A DNA stretch of 64,000 bases, taken from positions 22,963,220-23,027,219 of the forward strand of contig OX104114.1 in NCBI GenBank assembly GCA_944474755.1, in the 5' to 3' direction. Both the position numbers and the translations under genes were made by a program. Shown here piece by piece: positions 23,931 through 37,000 of this stretch; the first letter of the stretch is position 1, and the number at the start of each line of letters is the position of its first letter. This DNA is from Limnoperna fortunei. Its lineage: Eukaryota; Mollusca; Bivalvia; Mytilida; Modiolidae. The notes below the pieces were generated by a model. That model saw only the letters and a program-made list of their open reading frames with translations, was not told where the DNA came from and ran no database searches.

Positions 23931-25248
23931 AACCAAAATGCTATAAAATTAGTCGAAGTATGGTCGACAAATTTATCAATCAGTGGAAGCGACCTCCAGT
24001 GATTTTTATTAAAACATATTTGTTTTTGTTTTTTGTTAAGCCAAGGCAACATTAGGAACAGAGGAAAATATACCAGTGTTTTTATATATCAGAACACCAA
24101 ATATGCACCATGTGGTTTATAAAATATACATTGACTTTAAAGGTCTTTTGTAAGGTGCAATGTTAAATAGAAAACATATCATGAATTGCTTCAAGAATCT
24201 CATTTACATGTATTGTTGGAATTGTTGTTTTGTTTTTGTTTAAATATGTTCATATCATAGTTGACAGTAAAATTGTATAACAATGGCGATCTTTCAGAAA
24301 TTAAAATCAAAAAAAATTTGGGGTAAATGTATGCTCAAAATTTAATATATAAAATATAAAAAAGGTTCGTCCTGAATTAAGTAATTCTAGTAATAGTCCT
24401 TATATATATTTTTTATATAAGAGCGACATGTCTCAAAATGATTTTAAAACTATCGTTTTGTTTTGTTTTTTTTTCATTTGATAATGTCTGCAGTCAGGCT
24501 TTAATACATAGGCGGATTTTTATATAATGATATGCACATTAATTTACAATTTATTTTTAATACATTTCTGAAATCCATTTTCTTATGTACAAACTTTCTG
24601 TGATCATTTTATATTACTTTTATATTCTTATTAGTTTATCATCTACATTGTCTATTTTTAATATACCTTATTGAAATCCATACATATGCACTCTAGTTAC
24701 AACATATTGTGCAATCATATATTCAGTTTACTCGGGCTGGTCCCGAAACACACAAAAATACAATGTATAGTTTTTAAATATGCCAATTTGAGATAATTGT
24801 TGAAGTGCAATCATCGTTTAAGATGTTGCCTTCTATAATTTTCTATTACAGTCCTTCAAAAGGAAAAATGGAACGTTCATTGGTGAATAATTTCGTTTTG
24901 GATGTAACACGTTTTGTGATTGGATGAGAAATTAGGTGTATACTCCATTGAACAAAATTATATTTTCGTATGCAAATGTAGAACACTTTATGGGGAAATG
25001 ATTAATTATGATTCCTCCTTTCTCTAAAGTGTCATAATTTTTTAGAGAAAATGCTTGAAAATTAAATCACATGAATTTGTGTGTAATGTCATGCGACAGT
25101 TTCTTATGCGTGACCTGCTTCGCGTGTGAAACCGTGTGCACAACATCGATGCATTTCTCGGTGAACCGAAAAATAATTACGATCGATCCCTTAGTAGACT
25201 TAATTTGTTTACTGTTTTGCTGGTGACTTATGTAGAAAACATATTTTA

Positions 25249-25340
25249 TTATATAGATAGAGATGAAATATCGAATTTTCTGAGTGACAGAAATCACGGT
25301 AAATCACATGTGAAAATTATCGTTTATTTTCACTCTCAGG
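25249..25340. repeat. dispersed repeat, copy 1 (second copy at 36074)
   Basis: ATCGAATTTTCTGAGTGACA, AATCACATGTGAAAATTATC and TTTTCACTC occur here and, with few changes, at 36074-36165 inside an intron of the second gene. It lies just before the long hairpin at 25420 and may be part of the same element. Confidence 0.75.
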
Positions 25341-25419
25341 GTTTTTCCCGCCAAATTTTGTACTATACAGATATTCATCCGCCGTTCATAAATTTTAGGA
25401 TGAGGCATTAAAATTTTTC

Positions 25420-25600
25420 GAATAGGATAATCAATTGGGCATCGTGAATATCCAAAATATGATCACTCGTGCCGCATAAAGCATCAGATTAAACTCGTGC
25501 GCGGAAAAAGTTCCGCGCACTCGTTTAATCAGATGCGTTATGCGGCACTCGTGATCATATAATTTGGATATTCATACTGCCCAATTAATTATCCTATAAA
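25420..25600. repeat. long near-perfect hairpin (foldback element)
   Basis: Arms of about 85 bp face each other around a tiny loop at 25506-25510. The centre is GTGCGCGGAA-AAAG-TTCCGCGCAC. Outer parts match through GATATCC-like and CCAATTAATTATCCTAT sequences with only scattered mismatches. Confidence 0.9.
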
Positions 25601-26689
25601 TACTTTATATGTAGCTTCTGTGAATAGAAAATTGTAAAAATAAATTGAAAAAGTAAAATACAAATTGACTTTTAAGTCCATGCATTGTGAGAAAAAAGTC
25701 ATTTTTATTGCACCTTTCCCACCTGTTTTACAAATGACCTCACATCAACTGTATGTTAATATAATAAAACTAATCAAACCATTTTCTTAAATCATTTGAA
25801 GACCATCTAGTCTTGGTCTTGATTTTCATGAAAAAATATTTTTTTTTAAATTGTTTTTTTAGCTTTTTTAAGAATCATAACTTAAGTAAATTTTCAGATG
25901 TTTTGATTTTAAGTGGAACAAATAAAAAGTGAAGTCATAAAGAAAATTCAAATTTATGTTTTATTCATTTAAGGTAATTTCATGTTAATTAAATGAGAAA
26001 ACTGCACACAAGTTAATAAATTGTAATGGTTAATGTGACACAATTGACCATATATTCAATATTATAGTTGTTATAGGATTTTGTTAATGAATATTGTTGT
26101 CTACGGACTATTTCTTTATTTGGGGCATTACTTCAGTTAATTATGTTCTGTGAAAAGACCTTAAGTTGTTTTCTTTCTTAATGCTTTTTTCACGTTTTTG
26201 TTAAAACATTATGTACATGTAACTGTTTTTTTATCTTTGCTACACATATAACAATATAAACATGAATAGAACCAATTGGTTTTTTACGCTTTTGTTGTGT
26301 AATTATTGTTCTTATATAGGTTTACAGCAACTACATTATTGCCGGCCAGGAATTTCTTAGTCCAGGGCCAGCTTTAGGCCAATAGCGGTACTAAACTCTT
26401 CACCTATAAGAACACAATAAGTGCCTCATCTATATTAAAATATGTAATTCGGATATGTTTTACAAATAAAAATGAGATGAATGTCAGATGTTAGTTTTTC
26501 TTATAATAACTATTATACGCACTGTCCTTGCAAAATTATGTCATGGTCTTAGTCTGTATTAGAAATGAGTATGCCAGTAATTTAGTTCGAAACCCATTAT
26601 TTTGGTTGAGTGAATGTATGTTATGCCACTGCCAGTAATTTTTCATAATATATCATAGTTTGAGTTTTGATTACAATCCAATGAATTAC

Positions 26690-26775
26690 GGCAAAAAACA
26701 ACAATTAGGATTGGAATCGAGCATACCATGCCCGACGTCGGACTCGAACTCGTAACCCCATCGATGAGACGCCCG
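26690..26775 (-). mobile_element. possible tRNA-like SINE head remnant
   Basis: CGTCGGACTCGAACTCGTAA resembles a reversed B box, followed by CATCGATGAGACGCCCGTG. Only the head region is recognisable. Confidence 0.35.
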
Positions 26776-27116
26776 TGAATTATGTACCTTAACAAATACA
26801 AGAGGATAGTTATCACAAAGGTTTAGCGTAGAAAATGTAATCACCTATAACAAGATGATGTAATAAAGAGAAAGAACTCTAGATTGCAGCAAGGGGTTGA
26901 ATTGCAAAAAACGTAGACAATACATACATTCCAACAACAGGTCACAAAACGTATGAAGATATGTATTACAAAACATAGACAACAATAAAAAGTGCATTAT
27001 AATATAACATCATTACCCGTACACATCATCTCTAGGAAGTAAAACATTGCGTTGACAATGCATCAAAAACGAAAGAGCTGTGTTGAAAATTTAGAAATTC
27101 ATTACACAAAATACCA

Positions 27117-27310
27117 GTTCGATTCTCACTGCAGGCACGGTGTACTCGACTCCAATCTTAATTGACAAGGATTGCCAGTTTTCCTACCGCAGGTCGGGGG
27201 TTCTCTCCGGGTACTCCGGCTTCCTCCCCCAATAAAAACTGGACGCAATGAAATAGCTGAAAAATTGCTGAAAGTGGCGTTAAAACACCATTCAAACAAA
27301 CAAAAAACAA
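27117..27310 (+). mobile_element. 5'-truncated SINE with target-site duplication
   Basis: Starts at the B box (TTCGATTCTCACTGCAGGCA) and runs through TCCGGGTACTCCGGCTTCC and TTGCTGAAAGTGGCGTTAAA to an AAACAAAC tail. ACACAAAATACCA flanks it at 27104-27116 and 27311-27323. Confidence 0.88.
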
Positions 27311-27724
27311 ACACAAAATACCAAGTTAATTTGATCGTTTATATATAAACGTAGAAAATGCACTCAAAATTATAGAAAGTCAGTATGTCAAGATCGCAGA
27401 AAATACGCTAAAATTATAGGAAGTTTGGTGTCACATACATAGAAAATACCTTAAACGCCAAAGGTAGGTAGATGTCGCAAACGTAGAAGCTACTCTAAAA
27501 CCGTATATAGTTAGGTGTCAATAACGTAAAACACACGAAAAAATACCCCAGAACCATCTACAAGTTTGGTGTAACCAACTTAGAAAATAACTTTAACACA
27601 AATGATGGATTCCAAGTGTCACATACGTAGAAAACTCGCTAAAATCACAGGAAGTTAGGTATCACAATATATATAAAATATGCTAAAGTCATAAACTGTA
27701 AGATATCACAAACCTTTTTTTTAA

Positions 27725-27800
27725 ATGTGTTTAACGCCACCAGCAATTTTCTGCTATATGGGGTAGGAAGCAAGACTTCGACCTTCGTCAGAAAAACTAG
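27725..27800 (-). mobile_element. SINE 3'-end fragment
   Basis: TGTTTAACGCCACCAGCAA is the reverse of the SINE tail, followed by a short stretch of body. Confidence 0.55.
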
Positions 27801-30800
27801 CAATACTTGTTTAGAAAAAAAATTTAAAAATGAAGATACTGAGGAGTCTTCATTAAAGAATAAGTTAAGGATAGATAAAACCATGGTCAAACAAAAATAT
27901 GGATTAACTTAATAATTAAGATCATCAATGTAGAAACTACGCCATATATCTACAGGACGTTTTGTGTCACTAACGAAGGGAATGTGCCAAACCGTAGTAT
28001 GTAAGGTGTAAACAATGTGAAATTTACGCAACAATCATAAGAAATTATTGTGTCTAAAAAACACAGAAATCACTACATAGACAGAACAATAGTTTGTTTG
28101 CGTATTTTTAAAACGCTAATAAAACGAACGAAGTTAGGTGTTGCAAATACCTCTAAAGACGTAGGAACGTAGTTTAGTTACAAAAAGAAAAGAAAAGAAA
28201 AATCAAACGTAGAAAAACGAACAAAAATCCACGGTGACAGCAGAATTCAAATTAATTTTAACGAGCCTAATACGCTTAGTGTCCACACTAGTGGTAAAAC
28301 GAGTATATACTCCTAGTCAACGTCATAAACGATCCACATTCTCGATACGGCGACGTTTTAATAAGACGTTCATATATTTTTACGACGTCACAATCAACTT
28401 ACAAGTCCTAAAGTTAAGGTATCCAGACAGCTATTAACCACGTGATAATGTTCGGTGTCCCGGATGTCCATTGCTTTGGAAGAGCCCTCGGTAATGTTCG
28501 GCAAACATCGGAATTACTATATAACTTAACTTTTTAAACTCAAAACTACAGTTGTTTTTAAAATTGACTCAAATTAAAACAGCATATTTTGTATCATTAG
28601 CATACAAGTGATTTAATACAGCGGTATTTCTTTGTAGAAAAATAAAATTAAACGACAATTTCAATTATGGGTCGGATACCTTAATTTACAATGTATATGT
28701 CTTATGTCACGGGTTGGCCTTTTATGTCCACATTTTTCCTTTCGGAGTCAAATATTACACAAAAGGGCAAATCCGTGGTAAAATCAGAATATATTCGCGC
28801 TACAATAAATTATTTCTTTAATCACTTAGGCTTGATACTAAATTGTTGTCACGCGGACGTAACATATCATGTTCAGATAAGAGGTAAAAGACACGACTTT
28901 GGATATGGGCTGGCTGTTTCTCAGTACGTAAATACTATTATTGTTAACGGTTCAATCAGATTTTAAATTATGCACAAATTTAAAAAAAAGAAGTAATATT
29001 TATATTTTTATTATTGTTTGTCTTAGTTCATTAATGTTTGTTTTCGCGAGATGATATAAATATATTCTCCCACATTATAAGTTGATTACACTATTTATCT
29101 AGTAGAGCTAGTTATATTTTAAAGGTGAAATACGAGATATTTAATTTAAAATTGGGGAAAAGATAAATACCAACAGAACATGTTCCTTCGATGATCTGTT
29201 GGGGCATCTTAAGTGCACTTTTCCAAATGGGCTTAACAGAAAAATTTCAATAAATGTATGGTGTTAAATTTATCAAACTTGTCAGAACCAGTTTTAAATA
29301 CCTACAGAATTAAAGAAATTGTTTAATCCGAATATACGAAAAATATATTTCTGTCATTTTTTAACTATGAGAATAATTAGTCAGTGACTATCTGCTGGTG
29401 TGTTACACAACTTTCACTGGTATCACTTGTCGAGGGTTAATTAGTTTATAACCCAGAAGGTCACGTGTTTAAAGTGGTGAAAAATTGCTGTACCTTTTCA
29501 ATCCCCCCCTCCCCCACCCGTCCCTACTTGATTAGAGGCAACCAAAATTTCCTACGTATTGACTATTGGTATAACCAATTTCACTAACAGACCAAATGAT
29601 AACTGAAATTTCTTGAAATTTAGGACGTATACTTTTAAATTTTATATAGAGAATTTACGGAATAATTATAGTAGGAATGGTTGTGATTTCTCAACTGATT
29701 GCGCTCGTTTCCTGCAAACACAACACCTTATTTATAATAGATAATATTTTGCATTTGTTTATCAAATGCAAAATATTATTATCTCACGAGAATCTTTCTG
29801 TTGTGCATACAGGGAACCAGATTTCGTCCTGTAAGGTAAATGACTATTAAAATAATCGTCTAGTAGTTGTTATTTTCCTCTTGTTCTAATAAAAACTAAA
29901 TATTGCTAATTTAATGTTACGAAACCGTTGTAGCCATCTTTATACCACAAAATATTAACATTATACAATCAAATGAAAACTAAGGACAAGTTAAAATCGT
30001 GTTATTTGAATTGTGTGTCAGTCGTTGTCGGATTCCACAGTGAAGAAAGAGGATTATATTCATCTTTTTTGATTAGTAAAATCCACAACCGCTGGGAATT
30101 TTACGGTTGTGTTATGTATACAGAAAACACAATAACTTTAGTTGTATGGAAGTAAATTTACATTTAAATAATTGTAACGAACCCAATAAGTACCCGGGAG
30201 ATTTTGAATTGGCGAAAAATTATCCTTGAGTATGACTGCAGCTGGGCTTTTTTTAAACTAAAAAGCATGATAAGACCTGATTTAAAATTGAATAAAAACG
30301 GTATATCAGAGTTTACTTTTAGTCAGTTTTATTTTGAACTAATTATAATGAACTGCAGAAACACCGTCTTTTGTCGCTGGAGGCGACCGTATATCAAATT
30401 CAGTAATTGTTTTAATACATGAATAAAATCACCATCTCCCTTGATAAAAAAAACAGAGATTGCTATCACACAATTGTACTTTTCGATCTATTTTAGAGAT
30501 AAAACAGGTCGATATTAGATTTCGCTTGACCACTGTGAAGCAGAATCATGCAGCGGACAAAAATTTCCATATTGTGATGCAATTTTAGTACTATTGCGAT
30601 TGATCGTGACCCGAAAGTTGTTTTCAGACAAATCAAAAATACGCAAAATTCTATATATGTAATAATTGTACATAAGCGAATTTAAGATGGTTATACCAGC
30701 GAGTTTTAAGTGCAATATTTCAGCGTACTTTAAGAGCGTGTTTCAAGTTGAAGATGTAAGCTCGTTTACAGTTGTTGCGATTTTAGCCTTTTTCGCTATT

Positions 30801-30921
30801 TTGTCGTAAAAAAAAATCTCAAAATTTCACATTTATGGTAAAAATAATAATTAATATTTATATGTTTTTATTATTATCTTATCAAATTTAAACAACTTCC
30901 TTTTGTTTCATTTATAAGCAG

Positions 30922-31016
30922 GTGTAGCCGCTTGTATACTGCAAAGTGTGGTCATAGTTCATGCTGTTGTAACAACATGTGTCAAAAATACCTGTTCACC
31001 AACATCAAACAAAAGG
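30922..31016 (+). CDS. gene 2 exon 1: signal-like segment and first part of eight-Cys module M1
   Basis: Phase 1 in, phase 0 out (AAAAGG|GTAATT). VAACILQSVVIVHAVVTT is hydrophobic and could be a signal peptide core whose Met lies in an upstream exon I could not find. CVKNTC then opens M1. Confidence 0.7.
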
Positions 31017-34000
31017 GTAATTTGCAGACTTGTTTGACTTATCGTTTTGTGTTTCTTATATAAAATCGATAACAAATGTCAATTTTATTACATTAATTTG
31101 TCTTGATGCCACTGTACAAGCAGAAGCAAATACAGAATCCAAGCATGCGATAGTTGTTCTGATGGAATCAAGATTTAAATGAAGCGAAGATTTTTGTTAC
31201 ACAGATTAGTATATAAGCCAGCTATACGGCGTTAACCTCCGCCCCTTTCACCCGCCGCCCCAAGTCCAATTCCGAACGCATGTTTTGCCTCTACAAGTGT
31301 AGTGTGTTTTACTGTTCATAATTGTATGATGAAAAGGTTCAACAAATGTGTGGCGATAATTAATTATGACAACAATATTAAGCATCTCAACGGAGGTGTC
31401 GATCAAAGTTAATGTCTGCACAAATCATTGAAATGATTTTTCCAATTTTTTTGTTTAGTTATGTGAAATCACTGTGAACAGTAGAGGGCTACAAGGAAAC
31501 TGTATTTCACCTGCGGACGTAAGTGCTCTTTGTAGTATAGATAACGAACAGATTAATATGTTTATATATCAGAGCATAAGGAATATTCACATATATAAAA
31601 GGTCATAGCATATTATATTTACACATAAGATATAGAACCGGTAATTACAAGTAAGTGAAAATCTTATTCCCTATAATGTACTAAATCCCACTGTACAACT
31701 ATGAAACTAAGAGCAGGAACAAGTTTAGCTTTTCTAACCGTCTCTTAGCTGTATTACAAATTTTATGGATTTATTAAAGTATCCGATTTTTTATAGAATT
31801 TAAATGTATGATAAGTAAGCAATGTACCATTGTTTACGCTAAACTATTATCCAATGGTGCTTAAGAGATTTAAATGCCTGTCGTCACTTCTCACTTGCTT
31901 TTTCAAAAATAAACAAAAATTACTCCCTGAACAAATGTTCAAAATGAGCGGTAAAAATATGTTTTGTTATATTTGCATCAAAATCAGAACGAAAATAAAG
32001 ATATAGAAGATATGTTTTTCCCAGTACACATACTAGAGCGATCCTGGCATAAAACAATGAAATGACAAAAATATTTATAGATTTAGTAAACCACCCGATC
32101 AAGTAACAGAGATACACATGGGAGACGGTAAAAATAATAAAATCTCATGGTTAATAATTTAAAAACGATTTGGATTTTGAAAAAAAACACTAATTGGTTG
32201 GTATTCAAACGACAGGGAGAATATAGTATAATTTATTATTTACTCTATATAGTTTAGTAAGTTTGTTGTATCTTTTTAATATTACTATTGTGATACGAAG
32301 ATCGGGGTTTTCTCAGGGTGATCCGGCTTCCACGCCCAATAAAAGAGGACGCCATGATATAGCTAAAAATAGGTGAAAGTGGCGTTGAACACAATTCAAA
32401 CAATACTATTGTGATATTTAACTGGGATATTTTTATTACTAAATAGTATTCAAATTAGTCTCAGTTTTCCTTTTGTCTGTCATAATGTTTTCTTTTTACA
32501 TAATTATGCCTTTGATATTTAATACATGGCACTAATAATGTACGATGATTTGCCATGTAAAAGAAACACATATGACCTGACCGTATATCTCAAGATATAA
32601 TGGGTTGTTAAGTAAGGCTGTCTCACAAAAGAATTTTTCGCATAAAGTTGCATGAACTATAACCATGCAAGGGCAATGTTGGCGTATTCAGCATATTATC
32701 TTACAAGATCTATAATGTTTTTAATTGGTGATCTAGGCCTTTTGATAATTTTAATGTAAGAAACATGTGTTGGAGTATACTAAATCATTTCTAGTTATTT
32801 CTTATGTATATTAGTTATTTAAATTACCGAAGACGTTGTTTTATTGGTTAATTGAAATGGAGCAACCCATATTATACGATATAACTTGCGTTCGTCTCAT
32901 GACCTATTATTACGCTGTTAAAATTCAAATTGTCCCATTTCGTCAACGATGTTTTTATCATTAATATTGTTAAGATTTATGGTTAATATTAAATTGTAAG
33001 GCATACTTCAAATTTCTTAACAGGTTATACTCTATAACCTGGCTTGGGTCTGTTTACACCATTGACAAACCGCTTCACGATTTATTGTGCGTCAACAGAT
33101 CAAAACCATGTTATATCGTATTACCTGTTAAGAAATTTGAAATATTCCTTAAATAAATGATCATTGTTTTATTTATTCAGGTATCGCAACATAATGACGC
33201 TGATTGTCAAAATGTCAGTCCGCCGCCAGGAAAATCATGCGTATGTTCTCTACAGTCTTGTGTAAATGACGTCATCACTGATTATGATAGACGTAAGCTG
33301 TTTTATAATTGAACAATATTATTTAAATTTTTTTACCTCATACACGATATACCTCTGTATTATTATAATTATGGCTTGCGTGTGTCTTAAATATAACATC
33401 TTGTACATACTCATATGCAGGAGAAATATTACAGAAGACTTTCAAGACATATATTTCTAGTAATAAAACACGTTCGGTTTGTTATCAGTTTACGATAAGA
33501 GCCATGTTATATATTGTGCAAATGCATATATATTTTTTTTTATTTTCTCTACATTTCATAGAATTTTATTTGTAGTTAAGCAGTCTAGTGATCATTTGAC
33601 ATGTCATGGTCATATCTGTAACAGCCCGGATGTAAGTAATGACCTTAACCAAGTCTATTTTACAACTGTTAAATTCTGTATATATTAATTGATTGATTGA
33701 TTGATTAATGGTGTTTAACGCCCGAGCAGCATTATTTCAGCTATATTCAGGCGATGAACATGAAATTGATGATAAAATGAACATGAAATGATGATGAATG
33801 AAAATGGGATGGGGCACAAGGAAAAATAGGGGTAACGGATTTTAGATTGCCACCGGCAAATGGGAGGATGGATAGGGTCGGGCAATTCAGCCTCCTGTAG
33901 CGGGATCGAAATCCTTACTCATAGCAAATAATACAGCAGCGTTCTTTAACGTGCGAGGAACGTGGCATTTTTCCAAACACGGTGCACTAATATGGTTTGC

Positions 34001-37000
34001 GGTAAGGTTTTACGTATTATGGCCTGACAACCCCAGCTTGCCAGGGGTACCCCATTCAACAACCTGGGGCACACATCCCAGTCGGTCTTTAGGCAGACCG
34101 ACCCGACACGCCGGTCAGGTTACTGGGCGCTATTTAGTCGCCTTTTACGACAAGCTAGCGCGACTGCGGTCTATTCTTTTGGCCGCCCGGATCCCGCACG
34201 GGGCTGTATATATTGAGTTGAGTCCTATTGTGATAAATAAGTCTACTTGTAAGATAATTAAGTTCGCATTGTCAGATAATTATGTCGACTTGTCAGATAA
34301 ATAAGTCTACTTGTCAGATAATTGTGTCGACATGTGAATGACATGAAAAGGGCAAACACGCAAAATACAGTTGGATTTTCTTTAAAATATAAGCACTTTA
34401 TTATGTTACAATTTACTTAAATATATGACAAGAAGACTTAATTAAGTGACAAGTCTACTTATTTTACAAATATGCAAGACTTAATTATGTGACAATATAG
34501 ACAGAAATATGCCGCCATAGTATCCAATCGAATGTGCTTGGATACAGTTTATATATACACGATGTTTTTAAAACCGATATCGCACCCTGTTATCGTAGTT
34601 CACTGAGAAAGAAATTAAAGTCGACCCGTGTTAACATACTTAAATATTTAAACGAAAAATAATAACAGTATCGGTAAAATTACTCGAACACGTCAATTTT
34701 AATAGTAGTTCTGCAATATCTTTTCAGGCTTGTTTGTTATCTGCTTCCAGCACAAATACTCCACACTGTGGCGGCAAGGCTCGAGTAAGTATTGTTTGGT
34801 CGATTGAAAGGTTACTTAACGTCTAAAGCAGCAAGACATATTTCAGAAAGAGAATGAGTTAATAAACAATGAGTCAATTAGAAAAACTACTATTAGGCAG
34901 GAAATTGTTCCCGCAACTGAAAAAAAGTTTCATGAAGTATCTTTTGCTTGCACATTTGTTCAAGAGTGGTCTTTATGGTGAAAGTAGCATACTGCTCTCT
35001 AAGCATGACACCCACTATAGCCCTTGCCAGGTTTTCCGTACGAGGAAACCTGACAACATCCACGCTGCATGGATGTCTTTTCTATTTGGTCAACTGGAGC
35101 TGATCCCTGGAACTGTTCCTAGTACACGGGCTTAAATATAATAAGAATAAACATAGTAGATAAGCTATTAAATGTTATCAAATATACCATCGTCGGTGAA
35201 ACTAAATTATTGGAGACCTACATCATTAAAATGTTCTAGCTAATCCGGCTTGGGACATCTACACTTGGGAAACAACACAGACTATGCATCTAGATGGGTC
35301 ATTGTCAGAAAGGTCAATTAAATCTTTGAATGGGTTGTTGTGTCGTGTCTCTTTCTGTATTATTCAAGCTTAGTTAAATTAACAGTGATAGTACACTAGA
35401 GTATTAATCCACAATAAGACCCGTCAATCCACTAGGACACATTTTTCTACAAATCATCATCAATTTATCATATAAAAGTTCTTTGCTAAACCTTTTTAAT
35501 GCTGCTATTTTTTGAACGACCAGCAGCACTCACTGACTAATGATTCATTTAGTTTGAAACGACAGTTCCGTCTTGAAGCAGAACAAATGTACATTTGTTT
35601 GCAGCAATTATATGTAATAAAGCACGCAATTATATGTAATAAAGCACGCTTATATTGCCTTTGGTGTACTTTTAGCACAAATTGTGTTCCCCAGGACTCA
35701 ACCCTAACAACGTCTGCTACTGTGATACACAGACTTGCATAGACGAGTTCGTTGTGGGTATGTTTACTATGAAAAAATTGCATTTAACATCAGAACTTTC
35801 TGGATGCAAAGTCCTATTTTGTTATGCAATGCAAACGCATATTTATATATATATTCGTGTCTGCTGAAAGTTGAGGTCTTCTCAATTGATACGAATATTA
35901 TTTTTCTGGAAAAATTTGTGTCCAGTGTTCATTGAATTTAATCGCATCTTTATTACCTTCATTGTGTTTTACTTTGTCATTTATTCCATTTAGCTCAAGC
36001 TGAAGGTTTTCACCGTGAACTATGGCCACCTTTCCCAATGAACACTTGAGGCCATGACATGACACAGCTAATATATATAGATAGGAGATGAACTATCGAA
36101 TTTTCTCCGTTACAGAAATCTTAGTAAAATCACATGTGAAAATTATCGTATATTGTCACTCATAGGTTCATTATTGCTAAAAATATTAATTCTTAATAAT
36201 ATTTAGGAATAAAAATTAAAATATGACAAACAAATGTATATAATATTAAGGATAATCTTTTTGGGCGAAATGAATTGAAAACGACAAACAAAATTATCCA
36301 TTTGGAAAAGATTAAAAGTAAACTTCTATTAAAACACTGCGACAAACATTGAAGTAATTACTGACTAATCATAGAATTGGGATATTTGGATATTGTTCAG
36401 TTGTTTATTTTCAATTTTACCCGATTTAGCGCACCTCAAAGACGACAGTGTGAAATGCGGAGACACATATTGTCGTATACATAATAATGAGGTAAGAAAT
36501 TAACATGCAAATGATACTATTGTTTGATACTAGTACATGTAATGTTGACTTGTATCCATATGATCAGTTACTACAATTAAGAGGCGGGACTAATATTCCA
36601 TTCATAGTAAATGGTTTCGAATTCAAATGTGTGTTACGACTTTTTCCAATTGCTTACAATAATAAATACATGTATTTACACATGTTTATTTTATTAGTAG
36701 TATTTGTACAAATAAATTATAATAATAATATACATTTATTGACTTTGATATAGGTTAATACTTGCTTTATCAACCTAAAAAATAATATCCACCGAGCAAA
36801 CGGTGGAAGTCTCTAAATATCAAGCAAGCGCTTAAAACAGTTTTTGCGGGTTTAAACTCATACCGTTTAGAATAAATGCGATCGACAAGATTACTAAAAC
36901 GTGAACTATTTAATGACATTATATCATCTATAAAGCGAAAATTGATATTGAGTGACTGTGTCAGTTTTTTAGTCTTTTTGCGTTGAATAAATTGTTTCTC

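Larger units (their letters stand above)
26885..28200. repeat. decayed minisatellite, unit about 55-60 bp
   Basis: Variants of AGGAAGTTAGGTGTCACAAA followed by CGTAGAAAATACGCTAAAA recur roughly every 55-60 bp across 1.3 kb (for example near 27350, 27415, 27470, 27630 and 27955). It is interrupted by a SINE at 27117-27310 and a SINE fragment near 27725. Confidence 0.7.
23931..30921. other. intergenic region between the two genes
   Basis: About 7 kb without a supported exon. It holds the foldback element at 25420, SINE pieces, and a decayed minisatellite at 26885-28200. Isolated open frames such as 28691-28966 (91 codons) and 29973-30155 (60 codons) have no recognisable domain. A perfect palindrome of about 17-bp arms built on TTTGCATTTG/CAAATGCAAA sits at 29741-29781. 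Confidence 0.6.

Noticed and set aside
28691..28966. 91-codon open frame
   Set aside because: No domain, no splice context and no similarity to neighbouring genes; it is compatible with chance.
33951..34304. 117-codon open frame
   Set aside because: It lies inside the GC-rich interspersed repeat, and the frame follows the repeat's composition.
34869..35135. 88-codon open frame in an intron of gene 2
   Set aside because: No cysteine pattern or splice sites in the phase of the gene; no recognisable domain.
35696..35757. Shorter exon 6 from the CCCCAG at 35695
   Set aside because: It would enter in the wrong phase after exon 5 and would lose the conserved cysteine in KLC.
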